The translations under genes and the position numbers were made by a program. DNA of 30,134 nucleotides from JBHIBD01 sp046758865 (GTDB lineage Bacteria > Planctomycetota > Brocadiia > Brocadiales > Bathyanammoxibiaceae). Positions 8,730 to 15,885 of the stretch are shown one piece after another (the first letter of the stretch is position 1; every line of letters begins with the position of its first letter). The notes below the pieces were generated by a model, which saw nothing but the letters and a program-made list of their open reading frames with translations, did not search any database and was not told where the DNA came from. The stretch lies in the NCBI GenBank assembly GCA_046758865.1, contig JBHIBD010000026.1, forward strand, positions 1 through 30,134, written 5' to 3'.

Positions 8730-10229
8730 ATGAGAAGAGACTGGTTCTGGAACATCCTGGTCATAGCCCTTGTCTTATCAGTTGCCACCGGTGGCTATGT
8801 ATACGCCCAGCACGGGATGCCCGGAAAGAGTGCAGTCCTTACAAAACCCCAGTCCAAGGGTGCGGAAATAGTCTCAAAATTCAAGTATAAACCACTAGAG
8901 TTTACACCACCCAAGGCAGAGCGCAGGGTGCTCTCGAACGGCATGGTACTTTACCTCTTGGAAGACCATGAGCTTCCCCTGGTGAACATAACTGCAACCG
9001 TTAGAGCAGGCTCTATTTATGAGCCTAAAGAGAAGGCCGGTCTGGCGTCTCTCGTTGGCCACGTGATGCGTTCAGGTGGGACACTGACCAGGAGTGCTGA
9101 GGAGATTAATAAGGAACTAGAATACATCGCTGCCTCCGTGGAGACGAGCATCGGCAGGGAGTCAGGCCCTGCCGGGCTCTCCGTGCTGACAAAGGACCTG
9201 GACAAGGCACTCGAAATCTTTGCAGATGTGTTGATGAATCCCGCATTCCCAGAGGACAAGATAAAAAAGAGAAAGGACGAGGTCCTTGAATCCATAAGGA
9301 GAGAGAACGACAATCCAGGCCAGATAGCATTCAGGGAATTCCGCAAGCTCCTCTATGAGCAACATCCTTACGGCCGGAAGGTCGACGGCTATGCCGATAC
9401 CATTGCCAGTATCACCAGGGACGACATGATAGCCTTCCATAAAAAGTATTTCTATCCTAACAACATGATTATGGGCATCTCTGGTGACTTTAGTACACAG
9501 GAGATGCTCCAGAAGCTTGAAAAGGTCTTCATGGGGTGGAAGAAAGAGGAGATAGACTTTCCGGATGTGCCAAAGGTAGAGAACAAAATGAAACGTTCCG
9601 TAAACTATGTGCACAAGGACATAGAGCAGTCCAATATCCTCCTTGGTCACATAGGGATTGAGAGGACAAACCCAGACTACTTCCCCGTCAGGATAATGAA
9701 CTTTATCTTGGGTGGTGGGAGCTTTACGGCCAGGATACAAAGAAAGGTAAGGGATGAGGAGGGACTTGCCTACTCTGTCTACAGCGCATTTCATACCCCG
9801 AGAGACCTTGGATTTTTCTTTGTCTCGTGCCAGACCAAGGCCGAATCCACCACAAGGGCCATATCACTCATCTTGGAAGAGGTTCAAAGGATAAAACAAA
9901 CGCCCGTGGATGACGATGAGCTTAAGGGTGCAAAGGACACCTTTATAAATCAGTTTATCTTCCTTTTTACCTCCAGTGCCGCTGTCGTAAGCCACATGGT
10001 AGATATTGAGTACAGGGGCCTGCCCCTTGATTATCTCGATACCTACGTGGAAAACATTCAGGCTGTTACCAAAGAGGACGTGCAGAGAGTGGCTCAAAAG
10101 TATCTTCATCCCGATAAAGCCACGCTCCTAGTGGTGGGAGACGAGGAGAGGTTTGGCCAACCCCTAAGTGGCTTTGGAGAGGTCAATACAATAGAGCTGA
10201 AACAAGTAGAAGCAACACCACAACTTTAA
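8730..10229 (+). CDS. M16-family peptidase-like protein, non-catalytic subunit, exported
   Basis: A 499-residue M16 homologue with an N-terminal signal sequence (hydrophobic residues 8-25, ending near YAQ). The position of the zinc motif reads SLVGH (about 107-111), so the first His and the catalytic Glu are absent and it should not hydrolyse peptides itself. Other M16 features remain: LSNGMVLYLLEDHELP, the HPYGRKVDGY region, YPNNMIMGISGDF, and the C-half GGGSFTARIQRKVRDEEGLAYSV, which contains the substrate-grip R and Y residues typical of the second half. Known M16B enzymes work as pairs of one active and one inactive subunit, and its placement 2 bases after the catalytic gene fits that arrangement. 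Confidence 0.88.
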   Translation: MRRDWFWNILVIALVLSVATGGYVYAQHGMPGKSAVLTKPQSKGAEIVSKFKYKPLEFTPPKAERRVLSNGMVLYLLEDHELPLVNITATVRAGSIYEPKEKAGLASLVGHVMRSGGTLTRSAEEINKELEYIAASVETSIGRESGPAGLSVLTKDLDKALEIFADVLMNPAFPEDKIKKRKDEVLESIRRENDNPGQIAFREFRKLLYEQHPYGRKVDGYADTIASITRDDMIAFHKKYFYPNNMIMGISGDFSTQEMLQKLEKVFMGWKKEEIDFPDVPKVENKMKRSVNYVHKDIEQSNILLGHIGIERTNPDYFPVRIMNFILGGGSFTARIQRKVRDEEGLAYSVYSAFHTPRDLGFFFVSCQTKAESTTRAISLILEEVQRIKQTPVDDDELKGAKDTFINQFIFLFTSSAAVVSHMVDIEYRGLPLDYLDTYVENIQAVTKEDVQRVAQKYLHPDKATLLVVGDEERFGQPLSGFGEVNTIELKQVEATPQL

Positions 10230-10241
10230 GGGTCACTAGAG

Positions 10242-11138
10242 GTGCAGCAGTCCACATACACCATCACCAGGGAGCGCTTCTTCAGAGGCTACGGGTGGGT
10301 TGGCCTCGGCTTTATACTAACGGCCGAGTCAGCACTGGTCTTACAGAGCGAATACCCCTTGGCTAGGTCAGTGAGCATATGGACAACTCCCCTCTGCTGG
10401 TGGGGCTACATACTTTTTATGGACGCTCTCATCTTCAAACTCAAGGGCAATTCGCTCATCAGTACAAGAAGAAACGAGTTTCTTTTGCAACTGCCGCTTT
10501 CAGTAGCGTTCTGGCTGGTTTTTGAGGTCTATAACATGCACCTTCAGAACTGGGAGTATCACGGTCTCCCAGAGAACTCCATAGTATGTAACCTGGGGCT
10601 AGGCCTATCCTTCGCTACCATAATGCCGGGGATGTTTCTGACGGCAGAACTACTGATGACCCTTGGCGTATTCCAGAGGTTTAAGATATCCAAGCTTCAG
10701 GTGACAAACGGGATAATATACGGTGGTGTAGTGCTCGGGTTTCTTTTTGTGATGACACCGCTTTTGGTGAGCCAGCATTCCGCTCGCTATCTCTTTGCAT
10801 TTGTGTGGGTGGGCTTTGTGGTATTGTTGGACCCGATAACATACTCCAGCGGCGGGGAATCACTGCTCAGGGACCTAAAAGAAGGGCTCCTGGAGAGGAT
10901 TCTCTGCCTATTTATAGCAGGCTACATCTGTGGTTTCCTGTGGGAATTCTGGAACTATTGGGCCGCAGCAAAGTGGGTCTACACCGCCCCTTTCACACCG
11001 AATATAAAAATCTTCGAGATGCCCCTAGCAGGTTTCCTTGGCTTCGGACCCTTTGCCTGGGAGTATTTTGCCATGTATAATTTTGTAAGGCTGTTCGGCG
11101 GACGTAATACAAACCAGCGTAGCCCTGAAGCGTTGTAA
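10242..11138 (+). CDS. Polytopic membrane protein of unknown function
   Basis: A 298-residue integral membrane protein with about seven or eight hydrophobic segments (roughly 15-33, 45-63, 82-98, 115-140, 155-175, 180-198, 218-238 and 255-275). It is rich in aromatic residues, with Trp clusters (LCWWGY, WEFWNYWAAAKW) and a C-terminal IFEMPLAGFLGFGPFAWEYFAMY motif. I do not recognise the family with confidence; the size and aromatic content faintly recall carotenoid cyclase-type membrane proteins, but no catalytic motif supports that. The start is GTG 10242, 12 bases after the M16 gene, so it may be co-transcribed with the peptidase pair. No signal peptide is apparent beyond the first transmembrane helix. 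Confidence 0.75.
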   Translation: MQQSTYTITRERFFRGYGWVGLGFILTAESALVLQSEYPLARSVSIWTTPLCWWGYILFMDALIFKLKGNSLISTRRNEFLLQLPLSVAFWLVFEVYNMHLQNWEYHGLPENSIVCNLGLGLSFATIMPGMFLTAELLMTLGVFQRFKISKLQVTNGIIYGGVVLGFLFVMTPLLVSQHSARYLFAFVWVGFVVLLDPITYSSGGESLLRDLKEGLLERILCLFIAGYICGFLWEFWNYWAAAKWVYTAPFTPNIKIFEMPLAGFLGFGPFAWEYFAMYNFVRLFGGRNTNQRSPEAL

Positions 11139-11171
11139 AAGCTTTTAAGGCTACAACGGTCCACCTGGACC
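11131..11171 (+). promoter_or_regulatory. Inverted repeats before the cNMP-binding gene
   Basis: Two stem-forming motifs lie between the membrane-protein gene and the next gene: CGTTGTA (11131-11137) pairs with TACAACG (11152-11158) around an AAAGCTTTT core, and GGTCCA/TGGACC forms a 6-bp dyad immediately after (11158-11171). There is no T run, so a classic terminator is not supported. An operator or mRNA structure is possible. Confidence 0.3.
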
Positions 11172-11213
11172 TGGTTTGAGGTGTTCACTATCTTGGAAGC
11201 AGGAGGATAAGAG

Positions 11214-11690
11214 ATGACTTTTGTTCCTGATCTCGGCTTAGAGGGCGCTAAGACCATAACTCTCAGGCAGGGGGACGTCCTTTTTTATGAGGGTAGTCCC
11301 GCAGATGAGATGTACTACGTACAAAGTGGTACGATGAATATAACCAAACGTGTACTCAATAAGAGTATAAAATTGGGAGAAGTGGGTGCTGGAGAGTTCA
11401 TTAGTGAACGCGCCGTACTTGGCGAAGGACTTCCCCGTGCTGCAACGGCCGAGGCACACACTGACTGCGAAGTGGTAATGATAGATAAGAAGCAGTGCAG
11501 GAAGTATGGCGAGGCCCTCCCCCCATTCGTCCAGAATATGCTAAAGCGAATGGCCACCAGGCTTTACCAGACAAACGAGATGGTTGTGAAAATGGCCCGC
11601 ACGCAGGAGATGGTAAAGGACTTGGTCATGCGGATGCAGCTCCTTGAAACCTCCATGATGCAGAGCATCGAGCACCCTGGACCAGTCTAG
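11214..11690 (+). CDS. Cyclic nucleotide-binding domain protein
   Basis: A 158-residue soluble protein made almost entirely of a cNMP-binding (CAP-like) beta-roll. Seen: GDVLFYEGSPADEMYYVQSGTMNI at about 20-43, a phosphate-binding-cassette-like segment with Ser-Glu and PRAATAEA (about 64-80), then an amphipathic C-terminal helix. There is no helix-turn-helix, so it is a sensor or adaptor rather than a CRP-type transcription factor. The cassette departs from the canonical FGE form (FISERAV), so ligand binding is uncertain. A strong AGGAGG site precedes the ATG. The C11-like gene follows after 2 bases, so the two products are presumably made together. Confidence 0.85.
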   Translation: MTFVPDLGLEGAKTITLRQGDVLFYEGSPADEMYYVQSGTMNITKRVLNKSIKLGEVGAGEFISERAVLGEGLPRAATAEAHTDCEVVMIDKKQCRKYGEALPPFVQNMLKRMATRLYQTNEMVVKMARTQEMVKDLVMRMQLLETSMMQSIEHPGPV

Positions 11691-11692
11691 TC

Positions 11693-12949
11693 ATGCATCT
11701 TCGCAGGCTACTACTTATTAGCCTTCTCATCTTGTGCACTTCCTCCACAAGGGGCTTTTGCGGTGAGGGCCATATTGCAAAATGGACCTGCATAATTTAC
11801 CTGGCAGGCGATAACTTCCTTGACTGGTTCACCGCTCAGAACCTCGAAGAGATGAAAAGGGTAGGCTCCAACTACGACGTCCGGGTGGTGGTGCTGGCAG
11901 ACAGGATGGACAAACATGGCCACCTTTATGAGGTGCGAAAGGACTATCTGGTCAATTTGCCCCTGGAGGCAGTGAGGCCCGACTGGAAGGACAAGGAAAT
12001 AAATACAGGAGACCCCAGAACGCTTTCCGCATTTGCCTCGTGGGCCGTTGAGAACCTGCCTGCAGAGAATTATTTTCTCCTCCTGGGGGGATACGGCGAG
12101 GGATGGACGGGGCTACTGCATGACTTTGATGACAGCACGGGCAAGGTGGACATCCTTAGTCTCGACGAGATGGAAGAGGCCCTGGTCAATATTACAAAGA
12201 GCATAAAGAAGACCAATGGTAAGGACAGTATAGACATACTTGGACTGGATACCTGTTATATGGGCATGGTCGAGGTCTTGTATCAAATAGGTGACAGCGC
12301 CAGATATGTAATCGTCTCTGAGAACGAGGAGGCCCTTGACGGCTGGCCATACGATAAGGTTATTGGGGCCTTTATTCAAGACCCCACCCGATCTGCCCGG
12401 GGGCTTGCCTCCTCCGTTGTAGACGTATACGTAGACCCCGTCCAGGACGATAAGGCCCGTAAGATAAATAACATCCTGACTGCATCGCTAATTGATATGA
12501 AGGGCTTTAAAGAGCTGATACCCCCACTGGGGGCATTAGCGCTCGAGCTAAGCGATTTGTTACCTCTCAAGATAGAAGATATATTCGAGGTAGACCGATT
12601 CACTAATACATTTACCGTCAGCGCCCATATAGCCGGCCGTTACGTGCCATACAGCGTGCACTACGACCTTGGAGAATTTCTCAAGGCGTTGGTAATCAAG
12701 CTTAACAGATACCCCTCCCTATGTGCCAAGGCAGAGGGTGTTATGAAGGCCCTGGCCGAGGTGGTTATAAAAGAGAGACATCAGGACTTGATTGACCGCA
12801 AGCTCTCGCTCAGCGGTCTTGCCATCTACTCGATGGGCGCAGAACTGGAGGCCTACAGCAGACTGCCGTTTTCTCAGAGGACCCGCTGGAACAACTTTGT
12901 GGAGGCCAAACTGAGACCCCTGGAAAAGGCCGTGGGGAAGGGCAGATAA
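11693..12949 (+). CDS. Clostripain-family (C11) protein, exported, catalytic His replaced by Tyr
   Basis: A 418-residue protein with an N-terminal signal sequence (hydrophobic 5-15) followed by a caspase-fold C11 peptidase domain. Family landmarks: WTCIIYLAGDNFLDW at 31-45, the second strand VVVLADRMD, and GLDTCYMGMVEVLYQ with the nucleophile Cys C188 retained. In active clostripain-type enzymes the preceding strand ends in a His-Gly motif; here it reads LLLGGYGEGW, so the catalytic His position is Tyr134. The DNA reads TAC clearly at that codon. It may be inactive, or may use H143 just downstream. It starts 2 bases after the cNMP-binding gene. No lipobox fits. Confidence 0.82.
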   Translation: MHLRRLLLISLLILCTSSTRGFCGEGHIAKWTCIIYLAGDNFLDWFTAQNLEEMKRVGSNYDVRVVVLADRMDKHGHLYEVRKDYLVNLPLEAVRPDWKDKEINTGDPRTLSAFASWAVENLPAENYFLLLGGYGEGWTGLLHDFDDSTGKVDILSLDEMEEALVNITKSIKKTNGKDSIDILGLDTCYMGMVEVLYQIGDSARYVIVSENEEALDGWPYDKVIGAFIQDPTRSARGLASSVVDVYVDPVQDDKARKINNILTASLIDMKGFKELIPPLGALALELSDLLPLKIEDIFEVDRFTNTFTVSAHIAGRYVPYSVHYDLGEFLKALVIKLNRYPSLCAKAEGVMKALAEVVIKERHQDLIDRKLSLSGLAIYSMGAELEAYSRLPFSQRTRWNNFVEAKLRPLEKAVGKGR

Positions 12950-12966
12950 AATTAATTTGATTCCTA

Positions 12967-12994
12967 GCTATCTCAGCACCGCACCCAATTCCTT
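12967..12994 (-). repeat. Duplicated 3' end of pheT
   Basis: These 28 bases match 13721-13748, the last codons and stop of pheT, at 27 of 28 positions. The one difference is a synonymous Leu codon change (TTG versus TTA), so on the minus strand it would still read KELGAVLR-stop. The two copies are direct repeats bracketing the RAYT/REP unit, as a target duplication or restored gene end would. Confidence 0.85.
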
Positions 12995-13018
12995 TTCCTT
13001 GCTTAGCGGACTTTCTTT

Positions 13019-13091
13019 CAACGAAGTAAACTTCGTTGTCTACTGTTGGTCTTCAAATGTTTCTGGTAGACAACGACCTTTATGGTCGTTG
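13019..13091. repeat. REP-like palindromic repeat, copy 1
   Basis: A 73-bp unit made of hairpin CAACGAAG/CTTCGTTG (13019-13038), a middle segment bounded by TCTAC and GTAGA, and hairpin CAACGACC/GGTCGTTG (13071-13091). It is nearly identical to, and in the same orientation as, the copy at 13600-13671. The stop codon of the transposase gene lies inside the last hairpin. Confidence 0.85.
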
Positions 13092-13568
13092 ATTCTGCTT
13101 TAATGATTGCAGGTAACTGTCACCGATATATTTGTACTCAAGAAAGTCCCTAACCAAACCTTTGCGTATTGGGTTCTCCAGAATATACCGTGCGTGTTTA
13201 TTTACATCCTCGTTTCTACGTAAAACGTGGTCGTAGAACCTGTCCTGCCACAATTGTTTTTGAGTACATTCTCCTTTTAATTTATATGACACAGCATTCT
13301 TAAAATGTTTTACAAAATCAAGCACATTATGATTACTATCCCGAAGTCCTAGCAAAATATGCATGTGGTCAGGTAATAAACAATAGGCATAAATTGTCGC
13401 TTTGTAACGGCCTTGTAGATAAAGAAGTCTTTCTATAATTGTATCTGCTAATTCACCTTTTACTGCATCAACACCCCTGTAAAAACACATCGTAAGAGCG
13501 AAAACAATAGGACCCCGGTACAGCGTACTTTCGAGTCTTATTTTCTTTCGTTTTGGATATAAAGGCAT
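13080..13568 (-). CDS. REP-associated tyrosine transposase (RAYT, Y1_Tnp)
   Basis: A 162-residue single-strand DNA transposase of the IS200/IS605-like Y1 family, RAYT branch. Seen: the HUH metal motif in PDHMHILLGL (H68, H70), the QLWQDRFYDHVLRR block typical of RAYTs near 105-118, and RYILENPIRKGLV at 127-139 whose Tyr128 is the likely nucleophile (Tyr112 is an alternative). The gene lies between two direct REP-like repeats, which are the expected substrates of such enzymes, and its last codons run into copy 1. Lower GC and more A/T-ending codons than its neighbours suggest acquisition. The reading frame is intact. Confidence 0.92.
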   Translation of the reverse strand: MPLYPKRKKIRLESTLYRGPIVFALTMCFYRGVDAVKGELADTIIERLLYLQGRYKATIYAYCLLPDHMHILLGLRDSNHNVLDFVKHFKNAVSYKLKGECTQKQLWQDRFYDHVLRRNEDVNKHARYILENPIRKGLVRDFLEYKYIGDSYLQSLKQNQRP

Positions 13569-13599
13569 CTTAAATTTACCGCATTTGTGAATTCAATCT

Positions 13600-13671
13600 C
13601 AACGAAGTGAACTTCGTTGTCTACCGTTGGTCTTCAAATGTTTTGTGGTACACAGACCTTTATGGTTGTTG
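13600..13671. repeat. REP-like palindromic repeat, copy 2
   Basis: Second copy of the 73-bp unit at 13019-13091, in direct orientation, 31 bases upstream of the RAYT start. The first hairpin (CAACGAAG/CTTCGTTG, 13600-13619) is perfect, while the last is degenerate (ACAGACC...GGTTGTTG). Confidence 0.85.
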
Positions 13672-13694
13672 ATGTTTTCAACGGAGTAGATTGT

Positions 13695-13716
13695 AGGGTG
13701 CATTTTGATGCACCCT
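13695..13716 (-). repeat. GGTGCAT palindrome downstream of pheT
   Basis: A perfect 9-bp stem, AGGGTGCAT/ATGCACCCT, with a 4-base loop, five bases past the pheT stop. It could end pheT transcription, but no T run follows in the minus direction, so a rho-independent terminator is not shown. A related, decayed sequence (TTGTAGGATGCGTCTCGATG) follows korA at about 19194. Confidence 0.6.
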
Positions 13717-13721
13717 GCGGG

Positions 13722-15752
13722 CTATCTCAGCACCGCACCTAATTCCTTGCCAAGTCTTTCTATCACCAGCTTCTGCATCTCATCGGCCTCCTCACCCCTC
13801 AGGGTCCTGTCGGGGGCGCGGAAGTAGAGCCTGAAGGCCATGCTCTTTTTGCCCGCTGGAACCTGCTTGCCGCTATAGAGGTCAAAGAACTCTATATCCT
13901 CCAGGAATTTCAATCTTGCATCCTTTATGCACTTCTCAACATCTGCCCAGCCCACCTGTTCCTCCACCACAATGGCCATGTCCCTGACAATTTGTGGATA
14001 GAGGGGAAGTTTCTTAAAGGCCATTGCAAGGTCAGCTTTTTCCACGATAAGGTCAAAATCTATCTCAGCCATGGTGGGGGAAGAATCCAGGTCATACTCC
14101 TCGACAATCTCTTTCTTTATTTCTCCCAACACCCCAAGTACCTTACCTTCAAGCTCCACCCTGCAAGACCTTTTTTCATCAAAGGGTCCACCGGAGTACC
14201 CCTGCCATCGTGGGACACCCCTTAGGCCAAAGGCGGTGGACAAGCCCTCTACTACACCCTTGAGCGCATAGAACGCCTTCTCCGACCCGACGCCCTCTTC
14301 CTCCCAGAGGAGGCAGAGGCTGGTTTTTTCGTCAGGCAGTTTATCTGAGTTTGTTGGGAGATAGACGCGAGAGATCTCGAATATCTTGACCCTGGGCACG
14401 CCATGGTCTTGGTTGTGCTTCTTTACTTTAAGGAGATTGCCCATGAGCGTCTGCCTCAAACGGTCCTCCCCTTTCCTTATAGGATTTCGTATAGTAAGTG
14501 CCTGGGCACTGGAAAACGTTCTAAACCTCTGGTGCTGTACGTCATCTACAATGCTATAGGTTATTACCTCCGTGAGGCCCCATCCCACCAGGAGCTCCCG
14601 GGTCCTCTCTTCCACCTGTTCGTACCTGCTCTGCTGTCTTACCTGAATACTCAGGCGAGTGTCGGCGGGAACATTGTTGTAGCCATGGATTCGGGCCACC
14701 TCTTCTATGAGGTCCACCTCCCTGGAGACATCACCGCGGAAGGTAGGCACGGTCACATTCAACTTCTCTTTGCCGGCGGCCTTGACCTCAAACCCAAGCC
14801 GGGACAGGATGTCCTTTGTTGTGGCTGCATCTATCTGCGTGCCCAAGACGGCGTTAAGTTGCGACATCCTTAGAGGAATGACAGACCTCTCAACCTTTTT
14901 AGGGCCGACATCAATTACATCTCTTGATACCTCGCCACCGGCCAACTCCTGTATCAGTTTAGTAGCCCTCCTTGATGCCCAGTCCACACCCTCCGGGTCA
15001 ACCCCCCTCTCGAAGCGGTATGAGGAGTCAGTAGACAGCGCAAACCTCTTCGCCGCGCGCCTCACCACAGAGGGCCTGAACCTGGCTGATTCCAGTAAGA
15101 TATTTTTTGTCGCCTCCCCCACCTCCGTATCACTGCCACCCATAACACCGGCGATGGCCACGGGTCTCGTCCCGTCAGCGATAATCAGGGTCTCCGGTGT
15201 AAGGTCACATCTTGTCCCGTCAATAGTCTTGAGTGCCTCTCCCTTAACGGCGCATCTCACCACAATCCTCTTGCCTATCAGCTTGTCCATGTCAAAGGCA
15301 TGGAGGGGCTGACCTGATTCACGTAGTACGTAGTTGGTGATATCCACCACATTATTTATTGGCCTGAGCCCTACTGCCTCAAGGTGTTTCCGCAACCACG
15401 AGGGTGAGGGGCCCACCTTCACCCCGCGGATTACACGGGCGGTGTAACGAGGACACAGCTCCGCATCATCCACCTGAACCTCAAAGTCTATCGGCGCCTT
15501 CTTTGGCTTATAGTCCACCTCTGGAAGACGCAGTTTGCTGCCGGTTACAGCGGCCACCTCCCTGGCAATGCCCAGAATACCTAAACAATCTGGCCTATTT
15601 GAGGTTACCTCTATGTCTAGGCAGTAGTCGTCTTGCAGGGGCTTGAGCTCTTCCACCACCAGGCCGACGTCTGTAAGGGCGTCGGCAAGTTCCTGTGGTG
15701 AGAGGTCAAAATCACCAAGATATTCCTTTAGCCAGCAATAGCTTACTTTCAT
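13722..15752 (-). CDS. pheT: Phenylalanine--tRNA ligase beta subunit (compact form)
   Basis: The beta subunit of the alpha2-beta2 phenylalanyl-tRNA synthetase. At 676 residues it is shorter than the ~800-residue forms: after MKVSYCWLKEYL and GLVVEEL the chain goes directly into DIEVTSNRPDCLGILGIAREVAA, so the EMAP-type tRNA-binding domain normally inserted there is missing. The B3/B4 editing region (RPINNVVDITNYV, PLHAFDMDKL, VAIAGVMGG), the B5 domain and the C-terminal ferredoxin-fold anticodon-binding domain (LPLYPQIVRDMAIVV onward) are present. The frame is open to 15836, but that extension is translated palindromic repeat, so ATG 15752 is the start. It follows pheS in the usual order, with a repeat-bearing spacer of 133 bases. 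Confidence 0.96.
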   Translation of the reverse strand: MKVSYCWLKEYLGDFDLSPQELADALTDVGLVVEELKPLQDDYCLDIEVTSNRPDCLGILGIAREVAAVTGSKLRLPEVDYKPKKAPIDFEVQVDDAELCPRYTARVIRGVKVGPSPSWLRKHLEAVGLRPINNVVDITNYVLRESGQPLHAFDMDKLIGKRIVVRCAVKGEALKTIDGTRCDLTPETLIIADGTRPVAIAGVMGGSDTEVGEATKNILLESARFRPSVVRRAAKRFALSTDSSYRFERGVDPEGVDWASRRATKLIQELAGGEVSRDVIDVGPKKVERSVIPLRMSQLNAVLGTQIDAATTKDILSRLGFEVKAAGKEKLNVTVPTFRGDVSREVDLIEEVARIHGYNNVPADTRLSIQVRQQSRYEQVEERTRELLVGWGLTEVITYSIVDDVQHQRFRTFSSAQALTIRNPIRKGEDRLRQTLMGNLLKVKKHNQDHGVPRVKIFEISRVYLPTNSDKLPDEKTSLCLLWEEEGVGSEKAFYALKGVVEGLSTAFGLRGVPRWQGYSGGPFDEKRSCRVELEGKVLGVLGEIKKEIVEEYDLDSSPTMAEIDFDLIVEKADLAMAFKKLPLYPQIVRDMAIVVEEQVGWADVEKCIKDARLKFLEDIEFFDLYSGKQVPAGKKSMAFRLYFRAPDRTLRGEEADEMQKLVIERLGKELGAVLR

Positions 15753-15778
15753 GTTTTGTGGGAATATATCCTCAAGTG

Positions 15779-15834
15779 GTAGGGGCACGGCATGCCGTGC
15801 CCCTACAAAACTTGTAAGGCCCCATGAATGGGGC
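15779..15834. repeat. Palindromic repeats between pheS and pheT
   Basis: Two stems: a perfect 28-bp palindrome (15779-15806, arm GTAGGGGCACGGCA) and GCCCCAT/ATGGGGC with a 2-base loop (15819-15834). The first belongs to the same family as 21154-21192. They sit in the pheT leader, so they could affect expression of the beta subunit. Confidence 0.85.
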
Positions 15835-15885
15835 AACTACAAAGGGGTAGCGTAAAGTTATCCCAGAGGCGGATTGCCGAATTGG

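Noticed and set aside
11693..11760. Lipoprotein signal in the C11 protein
   Set aside because: The Cys after LLIL has Leu at -1, which does not fit a lipobox; an ordinary signal peptide is more likely.
13695..13716. Rho-independent terminator for pheT
   Set aside because: The stem is strong but no T run follows on the minus strand, and the sequence has a related copy elsewhere, so it was listed as a repeat.
12950..13721. CRISPR array
   Set aside because: Only two long hairpin units flank a transposase gene; there are no regularly spaced short repeats with unique spacers and no cas genes.
15753..15836. N-terminal extension of pheT
   Set aside because: It is the translation of the 28-bp palindrome and its flank; the conserved PheT N-terminus begins at ATG 15752.
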